A DNA stretch of 10,221 nt from JAUXIQ01 sp030620925 [NCBI: Nitrospinota bacterium] (lineage in GTDB: Bacteria > JAUXIQ01): contig JAUXIQ010000037.1 of the NCBI GenBank assembly GCA_030620925.1, forward strand, positions 1-10,221. The letters run 5' to 3'. The position numbers were made by a program, and so were the translations under genes. A model generated the notes under the pieces. That model was given only the letters and a program-made list of their open reading frames with translations, did no database searches and was not told where the DNA came from. Below are positions 6,586-10,221 of this stretch, one piece after another. Within the stretch, counting starts at the first letter, position 1. Each line of letters starts with the position of its first letter.

Positions 6586-7158
6586 TTATGAAAAGGGGGG
6601 CGGCGTTACCACCGAGATCATCCTGACCGGTTCGTCGCCTATATTCTTCCAGGAATGGGGTATTCGCGCCTTGAAATGGAGGCTGTCGCCGGGATCGAGC
6701 ACATAGACCTGGTCCCTGACGGTGAATTCTATGGTTCCGTTGAGGCATATATCCAGTTCTTCGCCCCTGTGGGACATCGGTTCGTCGCCGCTGCTCCCAT
6801 CCACTTCGATGATTGCCACATAGGCTTCCATGAGGCAATCTTCCAGTCTGGCGGCAACGTTCTCGTAGATCACCCTGGATTCGTTGATGCGGACTTTCTT
6901 TCTTTCTTTCTCGTGAATATATTCAACGTCTGAAAGGCTGTCCTCCTCATCGATGAAAAAGCTCACCCTCTTATCCAGCGCCTCGGCGATCTTCATGAGG
7001 GTGGTGATGGTGGGCGTCATTTCGTTGGTTTCTATTTTATATATGCCCGCGGGAGAAACCCCTGCTTTCTTGGCCAGCTTCTGGATGGACAATTCGTTCT
7101 TTTTCCTGAGCTCTTTTATTTTTTCACCGATATTTATGGTGACAGAATTATTAGCCAA
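6586..7158 (-). CDS. XRE-family transcriptional regulator with cupin sensor domain
   Basis: A 190-residue DNA-binding regulator. The N-terminal XRE/Cro-C1 helix-turn-helix spans about 11-65, with LSIQKLAKKAGVSPAGIYKIE (23-43) holding the turn and recognition helices. A linker with a basic, charged stretch (HEKERKKVRINESR) joins it to a C-terminal cupin beta-barrel (about 115-185), where SHRGEELDICLNG (129-141) and DPGDSLHFKARIPHSWKN (155-172) correspond to the two cupin motifs; His130, Glu133/134, His169 and Asn172 are candidate ligand or metal contacts. Such HTH-cupin proteins usually sense small molecules and often control neighbouring genes or themselves; the effector here is unknown. The start is TTG 7158, chosen because AAAGGAG sits seven bases upstream and no ATG or GTG start is close by. 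It is divergent from rplU, and a palindrome inside its own promoter (7203-7219) suggests autoregulation. Confidence 0.92.
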   Translation of the reverse strand: MANNSVTINIGEKIKELRKKNELSIQKLAKKAGVSPAGIYKIETNEMTPTITTLMKIAEALDKRVSFFIDEEDSLSDVEYIHEKERKKVRINESRVIYENVAARLEDCLMEAYVAIIEVDGSSGDEPMSHRGEELDICLNGTIEFTVRDQVYVLDPGDSLHFKARIPHSWKNIGDEPVRMISVVTPPPFS

Positions 7159-7201
7159 TGCCCTTCTCCTTTCACAAGCCTATTTTTTTACTTATATTTG
7201 A

Positions 7202-7230
7202 ACTATATATGAGATATAGATAATTGTCAA
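7202..7230 (-). promoter_or_regulatory. Sigma70-like promoter for the XRE-cupin regulator
   Basis: On the minus strand a perfect TTGACA (7230-7225) is followed by a 17-base spacer and TATAGT (7207-7202), five of six matches to the -10 consensus. Transcription would begin near 7195, leaving a leader of about 37 bases before the TTG start. This is one of the best promoter matches in the window. Confidence 0.65.
7203..7219. promoter_or_regulatory. Candidate operator palindrome within the XRE-cupin promoter
   Basis: CTATAT and ATATAG form perfect 6-base arms around the spacer ATGAG. The element overlaps the -10 box and most of the spacer of the regulator's own promoter, where a bound HTH dimer would block RNA polymerase. 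XRE regulators commonly repress themselves this way, but the binding is inferred and the AT-rich context raises the chance of coincidence. Confidence 0.35.
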
Positions 7231-7294
7231 AAGGATTTTTCTATTAAATTAAAAATTCATTAACTATACAATATAAAAATCAGCGTATCGGACG

Positions 7295-7304
7295 ATGGTA
7301 CCAT
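7295..7304. repeat. Perfect 10-bp palindrome ATGGTACCAT
   Basis: A perfect palindrome in the middle of the divergent region, flanked by CGGA (7289-7292) and TCCG (7314-7317), which are also complementary. It lies about 30 bases upstream of the first rplU -35 box, a position suited to a regulator or activator. No known operator is recognised. Confidence 0.35.
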
Positions 7305-7334
7305 AAATTAATATCCGTGCAGCAGTGCCATTTT

Positions 7335-7364
7335 TTGACGTATCTATTTAATAATTATTATAAT
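7335..7364 (+). promoter_or_regulatory. Candidate upstream promoter (P1) for rplU
   Basis: TTGACG (7335-7340), an 18-base AT-rich spacer and a perfect TATAAT (7359-7364). The perfect 12-base palindrome TAATAATTATTA (7349-7360) overlaps the spacer and the start of the -10. Transcription would begin near 7371, about 120 bases before rplU. Confidence 0.55.
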
Positions 7365-7391
7365 GACCGATTAGCCAGCGCATGACAGTTC

Positions 7392-7421
7392 TTGACAGCA
7401 CCTGAATAAAAGATATATTAT
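7392..7421 (+). promoter_or_regulatory. Candidate downstream promoter (P2) for rplU
   Basis: A perfect TTGACA (7392-7397) with TATTAT (7416-7421) after 18 bases; an overlapping TATAAT at 7419-7424 would need a 21-base spacer. TGACAG occurs twice ten bases apart (7383 and 7393), the second copy within the -35. Tandem promoters are usual before ribosomal protein operons. Confidence 0.55.
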
Positions 7422-7491
7422 AATAGCTCTAACAGTAGATAGTATAATCTGTCGGTTAAAATGTTAGTATAGCCCGAATCAGAGGTGAGGG

Positions 7492-7815
7492 ATGAATTAC
7501 GCGGTTTTTGCCCACAGCGGTAGGCAGTACAGGGTATCTGAAGGAGATATAGTTGAACTTGAGAAAGTCGACCTTCCGGCAGGAGGGGAGATGGAATTCA
7601 CTGAAGTAATGATGCTTCAGCGGCCCGAGGGCGTTTTGTTCGGGAGACCTACTGTGCAGAACGCCAAGGTGACGGGCAAAATCCTGGCGCATTTCAAAGG
7701 GAAGAAGTTAATCGTCTTCAAGCATAAAAGACGAAAAAATTACCGGCGCACCAATGGGCATCGCCAGGAATATACCAGAGTTAAAATAGAAAACATCATA
7801 AACCCCGGAAAATAG
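7492..7815 (+). CDS. rplU: 50S ribosomal protein L21
   Basis: A 107-residue protein of the large ribosomal subunit that binds 23S rRNA near L20. The start MNYAVFAHSGRQYRVSEGD matches the conserved bL21 N-terminus (YAVI..GGKQY.V..GD), and KRRKNYRRTNGHRQ at 79-92 is the strongly conserved basic rRNA-binding signature. The length is normal (about 103). ATG 7492 follows the Shine-Dalgarno GAGGTGAGGG closely. It is the first gene of the rplU-rpmA-obg-proB module and is preceded by two promoter-like sequences. No ysxB/prp gene follows, unlike in Firmicutes. Confidence 0.98.
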   Translation: MNYAVFAHSGRQYRVSEGDIVELEKVDLPAGGEMEFTEVMMLQRPEGVLFGRPTVQNAKVTGKILAHFKGKKLIVFKHKRRKNYRRTNGHRQEYTRVKIENIINPGK

Positions 7816-7872
7816 GGTTTAAGGAACAGGCACCGGGTCTATATTTATTAGTGTTCGGGAGGTGATAGGGAA

Positions 7873-8127
7873 ATGGCCCACAAAAAGTCGGGCGGAAGTT
7901 CTGCAAATGGAAGGGATACCTGCGGGAAAAGATTAGGCGTAAAACGCTTCAGCGGGCAGAAGGTCAGCGCAGGAAGCATTCTGGTCCGACAGAGGGGTAC
8001 CATATTCAAACCCGGAGAGAACGTGGGTTTGGGTAAAGATTACACCCTTTACGCCAAAATCGACGGAGTTGTGCAATTCAGAAGAAATGGCAAGAACGGT
8101 CGGGTGATAAGCGTTCTTCAAGCCTGA
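7873..8127 (+). CDS. rpmA: 50S ribosomal protein L27
   Basis: An 84-residue large-subunit protein whose flexible N-terminus reaches the peptidyl transferase centre. The sequence begins directly with [14 protein letters not shown] after the initiator Met, the mature-type N-terminus, so there is no extension needing Prp cleavage as in Firmicutes. RLGVKRF, VRQRGT and [12 protein letters not shown] are the standard bL27 segments. The Shine-Dalgarno GGGAGGTGAT, eight bases upstream of ATG 7873, is an almost full anti-SD match, consistent with high expression. It lies 57 bases after rplU. Confidence 0.98.
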   Translation: MAHKKSGGSSANGRDTCGKRLGVKRFSGQKVSAGSILVRQRGTIFKPGENVGLGKDYTLYAKIDGVVQFRRNGKNGRVISVLQA

Positions 8128-8170
8128 GCATCTTCGACGCTGAAATTTTCCCACTGATGACAATAAGGCG

Positions 8171-8228
8171 AGTCCTCCCCATAGAAAGACCCCGGTGTTA
8201 AACACTAACAGGGTGAAAAGGGAGGACT
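8171..8228 (+). promoter_or_regulatory. Nested hairpin in the rpmA-obg intergenic region
   Basis: AGTCCTCCC (8171-8179) and GGGAGGACT (8220-8228) are perfect 9-base complementary arms. Inside them TGTTA (8196-8200) and TAACA (8206-8210) pair around a 5-base loop, extended by CCC (8191-8193) with GGG (8211-8213). There is no T-run after it, so it is not an ordinary terminator. The right arm is a Shine-Dalgarno-like sequence, which the left arm would mask. It could control obg translation or act as an RNA processing site; function is inferred. Confidence 0.45.
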
Positions 8229-8237
8229 TTGCAGTTT

Positions 8238-8291
8238 ATGGAGACACTTCGGCGCGATCGTTGTCGGGTGGCGAGCCATGTTTGTGGATGA
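8238..8291 (+). CDS. Possible 17-residue leader peptide overlapping obg
   Basis: ATG 8238 opens a frame of 17 codons (METLRRDRCRVASHVCG) ending in TGA 8289-8291, 14 bases inside obg in another frame. A strong Shine-Dalgarno-like GGGAGGA (8220-8226) lies upstream with a slightly long spacing of 11 bases, and is the same segment that the hairpin at 8171-8228 would cover. Its overlap with obg, whose own Shine-Dalgarno (GGGTGGCG) is modest, would allow translational coupling. A chance ORF of this size is quite possible. Confidence 0.2.
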   Translation: METLRRDRCRVASHVCG

Positions 8292-9300
8292 AGCTACAAT
8301 TTATATCAAGGGTGGAGACGGGGGCCGGGGCTGCCTCAGCTTTGCGCATTACAGGCAAAATCCCAAAGGAGGGCCCGACGGAGGGGATGGCGGTAACGGC
8401 GGCAGCGTCATCATAGAAGCCCGCAGCGGAATGAACACACTCCTTGACCTGAAATATCATACTCATAATATTGCCAAACGCGGCGAACATGGGAAGGGAA
8501 AAAACAAGACCGGACGCGCCGGAGGGGATTTGATCATCGGCGTGCCTTCCGGCACGGTGGCCAAGGACACTGAAACCGGGGAGATGCTGGCCGATCTCAC
8601 CGAGGACGGGCAACAGGTGGTAGCGGCCAGTGGAGGACGAGGAGGCCGAGGGAACACCAGATTCAAATCCTCCACCAATCAGGCACCTCGAATTGCGGAA
8701 GACGGAGAACCCGGCGAGGAGAAATGGCTCCACCTGGAGTTAAAGCTTATGGCGGAGGTGGGGTTGATCGGCTGTCCCAATGCCGGCAAATCCACTCTTC
8801 TTGCACGAATATCTTCCGCCCACCCCAGAATAGGAGACTATCCCTTCACCACCCTCTCCCCCATGGTCGGCGTGGTGAAGGCCGGGGATTTTGAATCTTT
8901 CCTCGCCGCCGATATACCGGGGCTCATAAAAGATGCGCATCTGGGCAAAGGGCTGGGAATAAAGTTTCTTCGCCATATTGAGAGGACCGAGCTCCTGGTT
9001 CACCTGGTGGATATGTCTGAGGGGTCGAAGGATGATCCCCTGAAGCGTTACCATGAGATAAACAGAGAACTCAGGTGCTTCAGCACTGCACTGGGTGGAA
9101 GGGAACAGATAGTAGCCGCCACCAAGATAGACCTCCCCCGGGCCGGGGAGCTCGTCTATGAGTTCCAAGCCCGGATGGATGATGAAGGCGTGGAAGTATA
9201 CCCCATCTCTTCCGTAACCGGTGAGGGACTCAAGGAACTCGCCTATGCTATAATGAACAGGCTGAAAAGACTTAGAGAAGCCAGAGTAGAGGCCGGATGA
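8278..9300 (+). CDS. obg: Obg/CgtA GTPase, ribosome assembly factor
   Basis: A 340-residue essential GTPase that binds the 50S subunit during assembly and links to the stringent response. The glycine-rich Obg fold covers 1-158 (FVDEATIYIKGGDGGRGC at 2-19, GGPDGGDGGNGG at 31-42). The G domain follows, with G1 GCPNAGKS 165-172, switch I Thr191-192, G3 DIPG 212-215, G4 TKID 282-285 and G5 SSVTG 311-315. Two positions differ from the usual forms: Cys166 in place of Phe (GFPNAGKS) and Thr282 in place of Asn (NKxD). The protein ends right after the G domain and lacks the C-terminal OCT domain found in Bacillus and actinobacterial Obg, as in many proteobacterial orthologues. The start is fixed by the conserved MFVDEA. 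It follows rpmA after a 150-base structured gap and overlaps proB by ATGA. Confidence 0.97.
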   Translation: MFVDEATIYIKGGDGGRGCLSFAHYRQNPKGGPDGGDGGNGGSVIIEARSGMNTLLDLKYHTHNIAKRGEHGKGKNKTGRAGGDLIIGVPSGTVAKDTETGEMLADLTEDGQQVVAASGGRGGRGNTRFKSSTNQAPRIAEDGEPGEEKWLHLELKLMAEVGLIGCPNAGKSTLLARISSAHPRIGDYPFTTLSPMVGVVKAGDFESFLAADIPGLIKDAHLGKGLGIKFLRHIERTELLVHLVDMSEGSKDDPLKRYHEINRELRCFSTALGGREQIVAATKIDLPRAGELVYEFQARMDDEGVEVYPISSVTGEGLKELAYAIMNRLKRLREARVEAG

Positions 9301-10221
9301 CGGGGGAAAAAGCAACGCTGAACAGCGCGGAAGCAAGAGCGGAATATGTGAAAAACGCCCGCCGCGTGGTGGTCAAGATAGGGAGTACCGTCCTCACATC
9401 AGAGGAGGGCGGACTCGATGAGGCCGTTATCCGCCGGCTGACCAGCCAGGTATGCTTCTTTGTGAAGCGAGGGTGGGATTTTCTCATCGTCTCGTCGGGG
9501 GCCATAGCGGCCGGAAAGGAAAAACTGGGCCGTGGAGACCTGCCTGAAACCATCCCTTACCAGCAGGCTGCGGCGGCAATAGGCCAGAGCCATCTGGTGT
9601 GGGCCTATGAAAAGAGTTTCAAGCGACATGGGTTAAACGTGGCGCAGATTCTTCTCACCCATGAGGACCTGGGGGACCGTCGCCGCTACCTCAACGCCCG
9701 CAACACTCTTCAGGTGCTACAGGAGAACGGTGTCGTGCCCATAGTTAATGAGAACGATACCGTTGCGGTGGAAGAGATAAAGTTCGGAGACAACGATGTA
9801 CTCTCCGCTTTCGTGGCAGACCTGGTCAAGGCCCAGCTCCTCCTCATTCTCACCGACATCGACGGTTTCTTCACCGCCGACCCCAGACAGTCCCCCGATG
9901 CGAAACTCATCCCGCTCGTGGAAAGCATCACTCCGGATTTGGAAGCCATGGCTGAGAAGAGCAGCTCCAGGCTGGGTACCGGAGGAATGCAGACCAAGCT
10001 GGATGCGGCCCGGAAGGCCGGCCTTTCAGGCGTCCCCACGATTATCGCCAGCGGATGGGAGCAGAACGTCATCAAACGCGTGCTGCGCGGCGAAGAACTG
10101 GGCACCTTCTTCCTGCCCGCACCGACCAGGCTGAAAGGTAAGAAACCCTGGATAGCTCAGCATCTGCGCCCCAGGGGTTATATAATAATAGATGACGGCG
10201 CCAGGAACGCCCTGGTCAAAA
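9297..10221 (+). CDS. proB: Glutamate 5-kinase ProB, 3' end cut by window
   Basis: This gene enters from the obg end (ATGA overlap, ATG 9297) and runs open to the last base, giving 308 residues. ProB phosphorylates glutamate with ATP, the first and feedback-inhibited step of proline synthesis. The amino acid kinase domain is clear: VVVKIGSTVL (24-33, phosphate-binding), SSGAIAAG (66-73), LNARNTL (132-138), VNENDTV (150-156), FGDNDVLSA (163-171), LTDIDG (185-190) and GTGGMQTK (227-234). A C-terminal PUA domain begins near RPRGYIIIDDGA (291-302) and is cut. The N-terminus carries about 20 residues before the kinase core, slightly longer than in E. coli. Co-translation with obg is likely from the overlap. 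About 60-70 residues are probably missing at the end. Confidence 0.97.
   Translation, partial: MTGEKATLNSAEARAEYVKNARRVVVKIGSTVLTSEEGGLDEAVIRRLTSQVCFFVKRGWDFLIVSSGAIAAGKEKLGRGDLPETIPYQQAAAAIGQSHLVWAYEKSFKRHGLNVAQILLTHEDLGDRRRYLNARNTLQVLQENGVVPIVNENDTVAVEEIKFGDNDVLSAFVADLVKAQLLLILTDIDGFFTADPRQSPDAKLIPLVESITPDLEAMAEKSSSRLGTGGMQTKLDAARKAGLSGVPTIIASGWEQNVIKRVLRGEELGTFFLPAPTRLKGKKPWIAQHLRPRGYIIIDDGARNALVK

Larger units (their letters stand above)
7159..7491. other. AT-rich divergent intergenic region
   Basis: About 330 bases without a credible gene separate the leftward XRE-cupin regulator from the rightward ribosomal module. The region is much richer in A and T than its surroundings. It holds one good minus-strand promoter (7202-7230) and two tandem plus-strand promoters (7335-7364 and 7392-7421). 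It also holds three palindromes: CTATAT-N5-ATATAG at 7203-7219, ATGGTACCAT at 7295-7304 and TAATAATTATTA at 7349-7360. Another TATAAT at 7443-7448 lacks a matching -35. I see no riboswitch or RNA gene in it. Confidence 0.7.

Noticed and set aside
7431-7491. Ribosomal protein L21 leader or riboswitch before rplU
   Set aside because: Only a weak bulged pairing between ACAG/AGAT and ATCTGT (7432-7452) is possible; no known leader motif can be supported.
7816-7872. Missing ysxB/prp gene between rplU and rpmA
   Set aside because: The gap is only 57 bases and L27 starts directly with the mature-type sequence, so no protease is expected; not a deletion.
8110-8143. Terminator at the end of rpmA (AGCGT with ACGCT)
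   Set aside because: Only a five-base stem with a large loop and a weak T stretch afterwards, and it begins within the coding sequence.
1-10221. CRISPR array, insertion sequence, tRNA or phage/defence genes
   Set aside because: No spaced direct repeats, transposase motifs, tRNA-like cloverleaf ends or known defence domains were seen on either strand.

Overview
This looks like a chromosomal housekeeping window from an anaerobic bacterium of moderate GC content. The rplU-rpmA-obg-proB order has no Prp/YsxB protease gene between L21 and L27, L27 lacks an N-terminal extension, and Obg is short without the C-terminal OCT domain. Together these argue against Firmicutes and typical Actinobacteria. 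They fit Desulfobacterota (former Deltaproteobacteria) or a neighbouring lineage. This placement is inference from gene order and protein architecture, not from a search.

Left part, plus strand (2-2878): the C-terminal end of a 2-oxoacid dehydrogenase E2 acyltransferase, an NAD-type short-chain dehydrogenase, the molybdenum cofactor guanylyltransferase MobA and an ACR3-family arsenite efflux permease. The first three genes are tightly packed and acr3 follows after about 60 bases.

Middle part, minus strand (7158 down to 2894), in transcription order: an XRE-cupin transcriptional regulator, a single-domain response regulator with an enlarged central loop, a small unrecognised protein, diaminopimelate epimerase DapF, an OB-fold/HD-domain exoribonuclease of the YhaM family, and a TupA-type tungstate/molybdate-binding protein whose permease and ATPase partners are not in the window. 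tupA meets acr3 tail to tail with only 15 bases between the stop codons. Two possible minus-strand promoters are visible, one before the XRE-cupin gene and one before the response regulator.

Right part, plus strand (7159-10221): an AT-rich divergent intergenic region of about 330 bases carries a sigma70-like promoter for the regulator with a palindrome inside it, and two tandem promoters for the ribosomal module. It is followed by L21, L27, the GTPase Obg and glutamate 5-kinase ProB, which is cut by the window end. The rpmA-obg gap can form a nested RNA hairpin and may encode a 17-residue leader peptide overlapping the obg start.

I see no CRISPR array, insertion sequence, phage gene, tRNA or rRNA, and no clear new multi-gene system. 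The points most worth checking are the Mo/W and arsenic genes placed side by side (mobA, acr3, orphan tupA), the odd tupA start, the palindrome within the XRE-cupin promoter, and the structured rpmA-obg gap.
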